In this document: piece by piece, positions 31,069 to 38,687 of the stretch
How the letters are laid out: every line of letters starts with the position of its first letter
Numbering within the stretch: the stretch's first letter is position 1
Assembly (NCBI GenBank): GCA_030698885.1
Contig: JAUYLN010000033.1
Coordinates: 1 to 43,836 of the forward strand
Direction of reading: 5' to 3'
DNA: 43,836 nucleotides
Source of the DNA: a bacterium
GTDB taxonomy: Bacteria; Patescibacteriota; Minisyncoccia; 2-02-FULL-40-12; IGHO2-01-FULL-4-A
Program-made: the position numbers and the translations under genes
Notes under the pieces: generated by a model
Told to the model about the DNA's origin: nothing
What the model saw: only the letters and a program-made list of their open reading frames with translations
The model's database searches: none

Positions 31069-31187
31069 ATCTGCCTCCGAATTGTTAAGTTTCAGAATAT
31101 AATAGTAATACAATATCTTTATCAAATAAGCAATAGCTCTTGGTAGCCAGGCAAAAATAAAAAAGACCGATTTCTCGGTCAAATTCT

Positions 31188-31418
31188 TCATTCAGGATAA
31201 AAGACTGGGCAAACATGTGGCATTGTAGTGGTGGTTCCACAAATAAGACAGGAATATGTTGCGACAAGCGACTCCCGGACACAAAGATTTCTATAATATC
31301 CTTTTGCGATTGCGATATCTTCAGCTTCACCCTTCGCTTCTGCTTTTACAAAATCATTTTGCCAGGAAATATTATATGGACAGCTCGATTGTTTAATTCC
31401 AATTTGCCACACCATCAT
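31188..31418 (-). CDS. Small cysteine-containing hypothetical protein
   Basis: 76 aa, MMVWQIGIKQSSCPYNISWQ ... YSCLICGTTTTMPHVCPVFYPE. Cysteines in CLIC and near the C terminus could bind zinc. AGGAGAACC lies before the ATG at 31418. No family recognised. It is co-directional with the M48-like gene. Confidence 0.6.
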   Translation of the reverse strand: MMVWQIGIKQSSCPYNISWQNDFVKAEAKGEAEDIAIAKGYYRNLCVRESLVATYSCLICGTTTTMPHVCPVFYPE

Positions 31419-31464
31419 TGAGGTTCTCCTATTATCAAAGATATCTAATATACTTTTATCATAC

Positions 31465-31509
31465 TCAGATTCACCAGTCCACCGAGCTCAGCTCGGTCTA
31501 CCGAACTGG
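31465..31509. repeat. Short palindromic repeat, copy 1
   Basis: TTCACCAGTCCACCGAGCTC followed by AGCTCGGT: a 17-base palindrome ACCGAGCTCAGCTCGGT inside a looser CCAG/CTGG pair. A second copy is at 38190-38233. Confidence 0.65.
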
Positions 31510-31561
31510 CCTAGAACTTGTTCTCTTGCGCTTAATAACATATATATGATACTTTTTGAGT

Positions 31562-31981
31562 ATGTACAAAGAGTATTCGGAAAAGGGCTCTGCCGTAGCT
31601 GTAGAAGATGCTCCGGAAAAAAATAGCTACCAGCGATATCTAGAGCTGGGCGGTATCATCAATAAAAAAGATTATGCTAGCGCCCTTGAAAGGGCCAAGA
31701 ATATAACTGCACCTGACAACACATTAATAATGCAGGCAGACAGTATCGCAAAATTTGCCGGGATTAAATTGTCTGGCCCCTTGGATAAAATAACTATCCT
31801 GTATGGCATATTACGTAAGGACGTTCAGCCCAAAGAAGCAGAATATCATCACCGTCAGATGAGTGACCAGCGGATATTCGTAGAAGCGTTGAGGATGCTG
31901 GGAGACACTGAATCGCTGGATAAAATGATTAAGGCGTATCCGAATATATCTTTTGAGTATCAAAGAGAAGATGACAATTAG
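31562..31981 (+). CDS. Hypothetical protein
   Basis: 139 aa from the ATG at 31562 (a TTG two codons earlier is open as well). Soluble and helical, with YQRYLELGGIINKKDYASALERAKNI and LRMLGDTESLDKMIKAYPNI, which read like TPR-type helices but are too short to assign. It is monocistronic, with a terminator behind it. Confidence 0.65.
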   Translation: MYKEYSEKGSAVAVEDAPEKNSYQRYLELGGIINKKDYASALERAKNITAPDNTLIMQADSIAKFAGIKLSGPLDKITILYGILRKDVQPKEAEYHHRQMSDQRIFVEALRMLGDTESLDKMIKAYPNISFEYQREDDN

Positions 31982-32006
31982 AAAAATCCGGATCATATTT
32001 TAAATC

Positions 32007-32030
32007 AGACTGCATAAGGCAGTCTTTTTT
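32007..32030 (+). terminator. Terminator
   Basis: AGACTGC, ATAAG, GCAGTCT, then a T run, behind the hypothetical gene. Confidence 0.85.
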
Positions 32031-32123
32031 ATTCCCTTCCGGAATTTAAATTTTAATGAACCTACCCCGAGGGTTATGACTGAAAAGGATACTGCAGAGG
32101 GAGCCTATGGTTTTATTTCAACA

Positions 32124-32519
32124 CTAATTAAAATTCACAACAAAATTATACATGCCCATACCACAAAGTCCCTGAATTGACTTTTCTGCTTTTGGTGTAC
32201 CTAGATCAATAATTTCTTCTCCTGTTTGGGCTAAGATTTTTTGAAATCCAATGGAACGAATTACAAGCGATGCCGAACAGTCATAAGTGCCTTCTGTTTT
32301 AATAATAAGTTTTGTGGGAATTCCGGCTTTAGCAGAAGAAACTTTTGGAAAATATCCCCCCTTTGCATTCACAGTAACATATTGAATGCCTTCTTTGATT
32401 TCAACGTTTTGTAACGTTTCACCTGTCCCATTATTATTTGGTTTTGAGCCACCAAGAAAAATAATGCCTAATCCTATAACAAAACCAAGAGTGATAATAA
32501 TGGAGGCAGATTTATTCAT
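32124..32519 (-). CDS. Membrane-anchored cupredoxin-like protein
   Basis: 131 aa from the ATG at 32519, chosen because it begins with the membrane helix SASIIITLGFVIGLGIIFLG. The C-terminal domain (GIQYVTVNAKGGYFPKVSSAKAGIPTKL ... YDCSASLVI ... GLCGMGMYNFVV) fits a small cupredoxin with Cys and Met ligand candidates (C in YDCS, and CGMGM). Its place as last gene of the copper operon supports copper binding outside the cell. The start overlaps no gene, but lies eight bases after the stop of the permease-like gene. Confidence 0.85.
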   Translation of the reverse strand: MNKSASIIITLGFVIGLGIIFLGGSKPNNNGTGETLQNVEIKEGIQYVTVNAKGGYFPKVSSAKAGIPTKLIIKTEGTYDCSASLVIRSIGFQKILAQTGEEIIDLGTPKAEKSIQGLCGMGMYNFVVNFN

Positions 32520-32526
32520 AAAATAA

Positions 32527-33534
32527 TTATATGTTAAACAAAGGATTAATAATTCCGAGCCCGGCAAGTCCGGCGAGAAGTGCAAATATTCCAAGCCCTA
32601 CCACAACAACACCGGAAGATTTAAAAAACAAAGGAGCATACTTTCCATGAGCAAATGATGCCGATCCGAATGAAAGAAGCACAAGCATCGGTAATGTTCC
32701 GAGCGAGAACGCAAACATAATAAGAAGTCCGGACATAAAAGATCCGCTTCCTAAGGCGACAACCTGCATTGATTGCGTAAAACCACAAGGCAAGAAGAAT
32801 GTGCCAAATCCGATAATTAGCGGAGCAAATGTCTTATGCTCTATTTTTCTGAAAAAACTAAATATCCTGGAAGGTAGCGCAATTTTATTTTTTTCAAAAA
32901 CCCCGATTAAATTCAGCCCGAGCAACAACATCACAAGAGCGGCCAGAAGCCCAAGGATGGCTGTAAAAGTAAAATTTATGCCAATAGCGCTACCAACTGT
33001 TCCAAGAACTCCACCCAATACTGCAAAACTAACTAATCTTCCTGCATGAAAAAGCAAGAAAGTCTTAGTATCGCTTACATTATCCTGTGATACTTTTGCC
33101 GAGAGAGACAAAACCAAACCACCGACAATGGCGAGACAGCTTGAAACTGAGGCTATGAGGCCAATAATAAAACTTGTTGCCGGCGTTGTTTGACCGCCAA
33201 TACCGAGATTCAAAATTCCTGATTTTTGTAAGACAAAGAATAAAACCAAGAATCCAAGCCCGATTGGTATTGCTTTCCAAATCACATCATTGCTTTGTTT
33301 TTCTTTATCCGATTTTTCTACTGACAATTTATATCCATTAGGCTTTATTTTTTCTGTTAGGATTTGAGCTAATGTTTCAGAATCTTGATTGTTATCGGTC
33401 TCAATTTCAACAGTCTCTCGTTTTAAATCCACTCGAATATTTTTTATAAAATTCTGCTCACGCAAAGTGTCTTCAATGAAGATTTTGCATGAAGCACAAT
33501 GGGTGCCGGAAACATGGAATGTGTACGTGTTCAT
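32527..33534 (-). CDS. HMA-domain fused to a DsbD/UreH-like (SafE-type) membrane domain
   Basis: 335 aa. Residues 1-70 form a heavy-metal-associated domain (VSGTHCASCKIFIEDTL, CxxC). Then six hydrophobic helices of the DsbD_2/sulfite-exporter-like class follow: SVSSCLAIVGGLVLSLSA, HAGRLVSFAVLGGVLGTVGSA and GTFFLPCGFTQSMQVVALGSG, with cysteines in helices 1 and 4 as in DsbD-type transporters. It is probably involved in copper transfer or thiol delivery across the membrane. It starts two bases after copA. Confidence 0.88.
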   Translation of the reverse strand: MNTYTFHVSGTHCASCKIFIEDTLREQNFIKNIRVDLKRETVEIETDNNQDSETLAQILTEKIKPNGYKLSVEKSDKEKQSNDVIWKAIPIGLGFLVLFFVLQKSGILNLGIGGQTTPATSFIIGLIASVSSCLAIVGGLVLSLSAKVSQDNVSDTKTFLLFHAGRLVSFAVLGGVLGTVGSAIGINFTFTAILGLLAALVMLLLGLNLIGVFEKNKIALPSRIFSFFRKIEHKTFAPLIIGFGTFFLPCGFTQSMQVVALGSGSFMSGLLIMFAFSLGTLPMLVLLSFGSASFAHGKYAPLFFKSSGVVVVGLGIFALLAGLAGLGIINPLFNI

Positions 33535-33536
33535 GT

Positions 33537-35831
33537 TTATAGTTTTTTACTTTTTATTCGTAACGAATTCGACACAACGGATACACTGGACATTGCCATA
33601 GCAAAGCCGGCAAACACGGGGTTGAGAAGCCATCCGAATATCGGATAAAGAGCCCCTGCGGCAAGAGGAATGCCGATGATGTTATAGATAAACGCCCAGA
33701 ATAAGTTCTGCTTGATTCCACGCATAGTGATTTTTGATAATCTGATTGCCTTAACAAGCTTTGAAATATCGCCACCGAGGAGAGTTATACCTGCAGACTC
33801 TATCGCTACATCCGTTCCTGTCCCCATGGCGATGCCTACATCCGCTTGAGCGAGTGCGGGGGCGTCGTTTATACCATCACCGGCCATCGCAACCACTCGA
33901 CCTTGTGATTGCAATTCTTTTATTTTTTCAAGCTTATCCTGCGGTAGCACATGAGCCACAACATCATCAATACCGACAAGTGACCCAATATACTTAGCGG
34001 CTTTTTCATCATCGCCGGTAAGCATAACCACCTTAATTCCGAGAGCATGGAGATTCTTTACCGCTTCAACTGATTCTGCTTTTACTTCATCGGCCACCAT
34101 GACAAAACCGATAACTTTTTCTTTAGTAGCAAGAATGACCGGCGTTTTCCCTTGTGAAGTAAACCCATCAAGTTTTGCCGTATCAAAAGAAATCCCGAGA
34201 TCACTGATGAGCCTTGCATTACCGACAAAGTATTCCGTGCCACTAATTTTTCCCCTAAGTCCCTTGCCTTGTATCCCCTCAAAATCTGAAGCTTCGGACA
34301 TAAGAATATTCTTCTCCTGAGTATAGTTCACAATCGCATGAGCAATTGGATGTTCCGATTTCTTTTCAAGTGATGCCAGAATCGATACTAATTCATCATC
34401 TTTTAGATTTGAAAAATTTTGAATATCAACAAGCGTCGGCTTACCACGGGTTAATGTACCCGTTTTATCAACCACAATAGTATTTACCTTATGCAGTTTT
34501 TCAAGCGTAGCGGCATCCTTGATAAGAATGCCCTCTTTTGCCCCCTTGCCCACTCCAACGATGATTGCTGTCGGAGTAGCAAGACCTAGAGCACAAGGAC
34601 ATGCAATGACGAGAATGCCTACGAACGAAACGAGGCCGAATGACAAAGCCTGAGAGAATCCTAAATATTGCGAACCGACAACAAGCCATGCGCCGAGAGA
34701 AAGAAAAGCGATTACCAGCACGATAGGCACAAAAACTGACGAAATTTTGTCTGCGAGTGCTTGTATCGGAGCCTTACTTCCCTGGGCATCTTCAACCATC
34801 TTTATAATCTGGGCGAGCAATGTTTCTGACCCAACTTTTGTTGCTTTAAATGTAAATGAACCGCTTGTATTTATCGTCCCGGACACAACGCTGTCTCCTA
34901 TCTTTTTCTGTACAGGCATAGGCTCTCCCGTAACCATAGACTCATCGACAAAAGAGCTTCCTTCCGCAATAATGCCGTCCACAGGAATTTTCGCTCCCGG
35001 CTTAACGATGATTAGGTCGCCATGCTTTACGTCATTTACTGAAATCTCTAACTCCTTTCCTTCACGGATCACTAATGCTGTTTTTGCCTGAAGATTAAGA
35101 AGCTTTTCGATTGCATCACCTGTTTTAATCTTTGAACGAGCTTCCAAATATTTACCGAGCGCAATAAAGGTAATAACCACGATCGTGACATCGTAGTATT
35201 GATAATCTACATTTATAAAAGGTCGGAGTGTTTCTTCAAAGGCAGTAATTGCAAAACTGTATAAAAAGGCGGCGACCGTTCCAATGCCAATCAATGTATC
35301 CATGTTTGCCTTCCCATATCGGAGAAATCTATAAAAACCGAGAAGATATGGTTTACCAACAACAAAAAGGATATAGGTGGCCACCAGAGGGAGAAGGTGG
35401 TGAAAAAATTCCTTTACTACATAATTCATTTCTGACACAGCACCATATTGAGCAAGAATATCCCACCCCATAACAATGGCGGCAAAAATAGCCAGAGGAA
35501 TTGCGGAGAGAACTTTCGTTCTCATATCTTTGACCTCGGCAAGCTTTTCTTTTTTTGATTGATTTAGCCCTAAGTGTGCCGCGTGTTCACTTTCAGACAT
35601 TCCCATTTCTTCGGCAGTAGCAGGAACATCTAGTGAATAGCCGAGCGGTTCAATATGCTTAGAAAGATTATGCGGATTTGTCTTTGAGGGATCAAAGGAA
35701 ACTTTTACTTTCTCGGTACCATAATTTACTTCTACTGATTGCACGCCTTCAACTTTCTTGAAAGTTTTTTCAATGACAGAAGAGCATGAAGCGCAGTGCA
35801 TTCCTTTTACTTTATATGTTTGTATGTACAT
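33537..35831 (-). CDS. copA: Copper-exporting P1B-type ATPase
   Basis: 764 aa, complete. N-terminal HMA domain with [15 protein letters not shown], eight membrane helices with the CPC motif in [11 protein letters not shown], the actuator motif VTGEPMPV, phosphorylation site [17 protein letters not shown] (the HP histidine) and hinge [11 protein letters not shown]. The C-terminal helices contain [15 protein letters not shown] and [14 protein letters not shown], which are Cu(I)-binding features of CopA. It exports Cu(I). It starts one base after csoR with AAGGAA inside the csoR end. Confidence 0.97.
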   Translation of the reverse strand: MYIQTYKVKGMHCASCSSVIEKTFKKVEGVQSVEVNYGTEKVKVSFDPSKTNPHNLSKHIEPLGYSLDVPATAEEMGMSESEHAAHLGLNQSKKEKLAEVKDMRTKVLSAIPLAIFAAIVMGWDILAQYGAVSEMNYVVKEFFHHLLPLVATYILFVVGKPYLLGFYRFLRYGKANMDTLIGIGTVAAFLYSFAITAFEETLRPFINVDYQYYDVTIVVITFIALGKYLEARSKIKTGDAIEKLLNLQAKTALVIREGKELEISVNDVKHGDLIIVKPGAKIPVDGIIAEGSSFVDESMVTGEPMPVQKKIGDSVVSGTINTSGSFTFKATKVGSETLLAQIIKMVEDAQGSKAPIQALADKISSVFVPIVLVIAFLSLGAWLVVGSQYLGFSQALSFGLVSFVGILVIACPCALGLATPTAIIVGVGKGAKEGILIKDAATLEKLHKVNTIVVDKTGTLTRGKPTLVDIQNFSNLKDDELVSILASLEKKSEHPIAHAIVNYTQEKNILMSEASDFEGIQGKGLRGKISGTEYFVGNARLISDLGISFDTAKLDGFTSQGKTPVILATKEKVIGFVMVADEVKAESVEAVKNLHALGIKVVMLTGDDEKAAKYIGSLVGIDDVVAHVLPQDKLEKIKELQSQGRVVAMAGDGINDAPALAQADVGIAMGTGTDVAIESAGITLLGGDISKLVKAIRLSKITMRGIKQNLFWAFIYNIIGIPLAAGALYPIFGWLLNPVFAGFAMAMSSVSVVSNSLRIKSKKL

Positions 35832-35832
35832 A

Positions 35833-36108
35833 TTATTTCCTTTTTAGTTTATACACTTTGATAATCTCGGCTTTTGCCTTAGCTGTCTGTCCGGATTGCA
35901 TTTGATGGTGCACGCAGTGATCTAAATGATTTTCAAGAAGCAAATCTTCCGCGTTTGATAGTCCCTGCTTCACAGCAGATGTTTGCGTGATTACATCAAT
36001 ACAATAAGCATCATTTTCGACCATCTTCTGAAGCCCACGCACCTGTCCCTCAAGAAGCTTGAGGCGGCGAACTACTTTTGCCTTGCTTTTGTCGTCCATG
36101 TATTTCAT
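35833..36108 (-). CDS. csoR: CsoR-type copper-sensing repressor
   Basis: 91 aa from the ATG at 36108; an ATG at 36099 (MDDKSK) is also possible and the TTG at 36117 is not needed. The Cu(I) ligands of the family are present: C in [10 protein letters not shown], then H and C in [11 protein letters not shown]. The helical DUF156 fold is clear ([18 protein letters not shown]). It represses its own operon until Cu(I) binds; the operator is in its own promoter. Confidence 0.95.
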   Translation of the reverse strand: MKYMDDKSKAKVVRRLKLLEGQVRGLQKMVENDAYCIDVITQTSAVKQGLSNAEDLLLENHLDHCVHHQMQSGQTAKAKAEIIKVYKLKRK

Positions 36109-36116
36109 ATAAAACA

Positions 36117-36146
36117 AGTATACCCCCTAGGGGGTATCGGTGTCAA
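36117..36146 (-). promoter_or_regulatory. csoR-copA promoter with CsoR operator
   Basis: On the minus strand TTGACA, an 18-base spacer and TATACT. The spacer holds the perfect palindrome ATACCCCCTAGGGGGTAT (36120-36137), which touches the -10. The ATG lies eight bases after the -10. This fits the known CsoR operators of a GC tract flanked by AT. Confidence 0.9.
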
Positions 36147-36275
36147 ACAAAACAATTGTGGATTACTTTAATGTAGCGACTTACTTCAAAGTAAGCGCCT
36201 TTACTTTTATTGCCAGGTTGTCGGCAACCAAGCTTCCATCGCTTTCTATTTTTAGAAATAACATACCTAATACAA

Positions 36276-36473
36276 TTAGGATTTACTGTTTAAATATTTA
36301 CTGGCAACGCTTAGTGCGAACGAGGTCAATATAACAAAAGCCGTGGTAAATAAAAGCTTCATTAATATTATGTTCGGCTCTGAATCAGGATTAATTGTCA
36401 GGACCAATGAGATCCCTATGACTCCGAAAGCGAGTGATGCATATGTGAATATGCGTGTAGCTATTTTTTGCAT
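36276..36473 (-). CDS. Small two-helix membrane protein
   Basis: 65 aa with two hydrophobic helices (about 8-25 and 37-55). No family recognised. The start ATG is followed by MQKIATRIFTYASLAF. It sits downstream of the XRE gene. The 140 bp between it and csoR hold small hairpins (CTTACTT/AAGTAAG near 36181) but no gene. Confidence 0.55.
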   Translation of the reverse strand: MQKIATRIFTYASLAFGVIGISLVLTINPDSEPNIILMKLLFTTAFVILTSFALSVASKYLNSKS

Positions 36474-36546
36474 ATGTTTTTATCCTATCAAATAATCGCT
36501 TTAGCGATTCCTGCGAAGCAGGATTTGATGGAGTTAACTATTTTAT

Positions 36547-36753
36547 TTATTTTTTATATTCCAGTATATCCCCCGGCTGACATTCTAACGCCCTGCAAAT
36601 AGATTGCAGGGTTGAAAATCGGATAGCTTTAGCTTTTCCGTTTTTTAGTATAGAAAGATTAGCCATTGTTATTCCGACTTTCTCTGTAAGTTCCGTAACG
36701 CTCATTTTCCTTTTTGCAAGCATCACATCTATGTTGATTATTATTTTACCCAT
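36547..36753 (-). CDS. XRE-family HTH regulator
   Basis: 68 aa, the Cro/CI-type HTH alone: MLAKRKMSVTELTEKVGITMANLSILKNGKAKAIRFSTLQSICRALECQPGDIL. Very like the YozG-type regulators that pair with DUF2975. It starts one base after the DUF2975 stop, so it is coupled to it. It probably represses its own operon. Confidence 0.9.
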   Translation of the reverse strand: MGKIIINIDVMLAKRKMSVTELTEKVGITMANLSILKNGKAKAIRFSTLQSICRALECQPGDILEYKK

Positions 36754-36754
36754 G

Positions 36755-37240
36755 TTATACGGTTAAATCATTCTCCGATTTTATATCAATGGCACTTTTA
36801 AGAAGCTTCTGGAGAACCGCGGCAAAGACTGCGACCACGGCCGGAGCAGCAGCAAGAATCATTCCGAATAACACCAGGCCTGGAGCATCGTCTGCATCTG
36901 CGATTTGAAATATGATTGGCATGCTTGCTACATACAAAATACACATTGTGATTCCGCAATATTTTATGTACCTCAAAGCCCTTACCGAATTTAACGAAAA
37001 GGCTGTATTTTTATCAATATAACTTAAAAGCTTAAAGGCCTGGTACAGTGCAAAGAAAAAAGGCATAGCCGTCAGATAACTGCCAATCAGGATAGGATAC
37101 TTCAAATAAGCGAGCTTAGGCCACTCTATCCCCACCCCTTTGCTTATTGCGGGTACGGCAAAAATGCAAAAAGCAAGCGCTGCGCCACCCATAATAAAAA
37201 GGGTTACTTTCAAGAAAAGCGTTGACGCCTGTTTTATCAT
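36755..37240 (-). CDS. DUF2975 membrane protein
   Basis: 161 aa with four hydrophobic helices and the family pattern of YLKYPILIGSYLTAMPFFFALYQAFKLLSYIDKN and FSLNSVRALRYIKYCG. DUF2975/XRE pairs are common in bacteria; function unknown. Confidence 0.88.
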   Translation of the reverse strand: MIKQASTLFLKVTLFIMGGAALAFCIFAVPAISKGVGIEWPKLAYLKYPILIGSYLTAMPFFFALYQAFKLLSYIDKNTAFSLNSVRALRYIKYCGITMCILYVASMPIIFQIADADDAPGLVLFGMILAAAPAVVAVFAAVLQKLLKSAIDIKSENDLTV

Positions 37241-37332
37241 AAAACAAGCCTAGCAAAGTGTTTATCGTTTGTCAATATATTTTTATCGTTATATGTGGAT
37301 AACCAGATGTTAGTACCCTATTTGAGGTAAAA

Positions 37333-37360
37333 TAAAAGCCGACTATTAGTCGGACTTTTT
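37333..37360 (-). terminator. Terminator
   Basis: AAAAGCCGACT, ATT, AGTCGGACTTTTT, downstream of the 68-aa membrane gene. Confidence 0.8.
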
Positions 37361-37364
37361 GATT

Positions 37365-37571
37365 TTATGTTCTGACAACTGACTTGGGCCAGAATTTGAA
37401 ACAAAATCCAATCCCGGCAAACATTCCTAAAACACCGACCACAATCATCATATTCTCTGATTCCGTACCCCTAAAGATAAAAGAGCCAAATTGAGCGCTT
37501 CCAACCCATATTAAAAACCCTACGACCAAACAAAGAAAAGACCTTACCAGACGATATAGCGAAACTTTCAT
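37365..37571 (-). CDS. Small two-helix membrane protein
   Basis: 68 aa, MKVSLYRLVRSFLCLVVGFL, with two membrane helices (about 8-26 and 40-58). AGGCG-type ribosome site upstream is weak-to-fair. No family recognised. Confidence 0.6.
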   Translation of the reverse strand: MKVSLYRLVRSFLCLVVGFLIWVGSAQFGSFIFRGTESENMMIVVGVLGMFAGIGFCFKFWPKSVVRT

Positions 37572-37744
37572 TGCACGCCTCCATTGTTAAAGATGGAGAT
37601 ATAATATCACACGGATGGTATTACATCCATACTGGCTCCGAGCTGTTGCCTGTGTCCGAACGTGGATTTAGGAGAATTATCGGATATATTATGCCTGCCT
37701 CGCCGGCAGGCGGGTGCCGAGGCTAGAAGAGCCTAAATAAAAAA

Positions 37745-37762
37745 GACCGAAATAATTCGGTC
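37745..37762 (-). terminator. Terminator of the VOC gene
   Basis: On the minus strand GACCGA, loop, TCGGTC, then a T run; overlaps the stop codon. Confidence 0.7.
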
Positions 37763-38147
37763 ATGCTTCGCAAAATTCTATTGGCAACCCATCTGGGTCT
37801 TGAAAGAAAAAACATCTTTTATTTCTTGAGGTGTCTACTCTAATGGCTTCAGTCGCTACACCCTTACGTTTCAATTCTTCAACTGCTTTATCTAGATCGT
37901 CCACCTGAAAAGCCAGATGCCTTAATCCGCGCGCTTCTGGATTAGTTAATCTACTAGGCGGGTCAGGAAATGAGAATAATTCAATTTGATATAGACCATT
38001 TAAACTCAGATCTAACTTACACGACCGTCTTTCTAATCTATGAATCTCTTGGATAATCTCTAAGCCAAGAAGGTTTACATAAAATTCTTTAGACTTTTGA
38101 TAATCGGAGCAGATTATAGCAACATGGTCGATTCGATTTAATTTCAT
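37761..38147 (-). CDS. VOC-family protein (glyoxalase-I fold, YaeR-like)
   Basis: 128 aa, complete. Metal-site landmarks of the fold: RIDHVAIICSDYQKSKEFYVNLLG (His), IELFSFP (Glu), RHLAFQVDDLDKAVEELKRKG (His) and FFQDPDGLPIEFCE (Glu). This order is typical of YaeR/SMU1112c-type VOC proteins, whose substrate is often unknown. A role in aldehyde or lactone turnover is possible but unproven. Confidence 0.88.
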   Translation of the reverse strand: MKLNRIDHVAIICSDYQKSKEFYVNLLGLEIIQEIHRLERRSCKLDLSLNGLYQIELFSFPDPPSRLTNPEARGLRHLAFQVDDLDKAVEELKRKGVATEAIRVDTSRNKRCFFFQDPDGLPIEFCEA

Positions 38148-38189
38148 AACGCTCCTATGAATTTTAAGTACTTTGGGAATTTAATCATA

Positions 38190-38233
38190 TTCAGGTTCGC
38201 CAGTCCACCGAGCTGAGCTCGGTCCACGCTGGG
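38190..38233. repeat. Short palindromic repeat, copy 2
   Basis: TTCGCCAGTCCACCGAGCTG with AGCTCGGT: ACCGAGCTGAGCTCGGT and an outer CCAG/CTGG. Closely related to 31465-31509. Confidence 0.65.
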
Positions 38234-38238
38234 GTAAA

Positions 38239-38267
38239 ATAAAACCTAGCTTATCACTAGGTTTTAT
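38239..38267. terminator. Terminator-like hairpin
   Basis: ATAAAACCTAG, loop, CTAGGTTTTAT. Confidence 0.6.
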
Positions 38268-38290
38268 CCTCACAAAAAAAGCCAAGATCC

Positions 38291-38363
38291 GGAGCCCCTC
38301 CATGGGCGGGCGGGCTGGACTCCCCTCAAAGATACTCGGGATAAACTCCCCCGGAACCGTCTC
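38291..38363. repeat. 73-bp dispersed repeat, copy 1
   Basis: Starts GGAGCCCCTCCATGGGCGGG and ends CCGTCTC; a near-identical copy is at 42423-42495, in the same orientation. Only about a dozen positions differ. An open frame on the minus strand here (38181-38372) starts with TTG and is not convincing. Confidence 0.75.
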
Positions 38364-38489
38364 GTTACACAAATTGATTCAATAAAAAAAGCTAAGCTCC
38401 GAGGATCTTGAGATGTTAGAACCACTATACAACGGCAAATAAAAGTATATTCACATACTAGATTTAAGAAGAACGTATTAATAAATTAC

Positions 38490-38687
38490 TTATTGCCTTT
38501 CCTTGGCCTCTTCCAGGCTTTTGGCAAAATCAGAGAATACCTCAACTCCAGCAGAAGAAAATTGGTTAGCGACAAAATCTGCAACCACTTAGTTCGCCAT
38601 AATACTCCTATCTTCAAAAATATCGTGAAATTTCCTCAGACCAGGAAGAAGCTCTGGTTGAATTTCTCCGGCGGGAAAAAAAGACAT
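38490..38687 (-). pseudogene. Small gene after the hybrid kinase, interrupted by an in-frame TAA
   Basis: The ATG at 38687 shares one base with the kinase stop (TGATG). The frame gives MSFFPAGEIQPELLPGLRKF and on to SIMAN, then TAA (38589-38591), and stays open for another 32 codons (VVADFVANQFSSAGVEVFSD ... EEAKERQ) to a TAA at 38490. Either a decayed 65-codon gene or two small unrelated frames. Low certainty. Confidence 0.35.

Noticed and set aside
31085-31330. 81-aa minus-strand frame
   Set aside because: It overlaps the better supported 76-aa and M48-like genes in another frame and has no ribosome site.
38181-38372. 63-aa minus-strand frame
   Set aside because: It starts with TTG, spans two repeats and a hairpin, and has no ribosome site.
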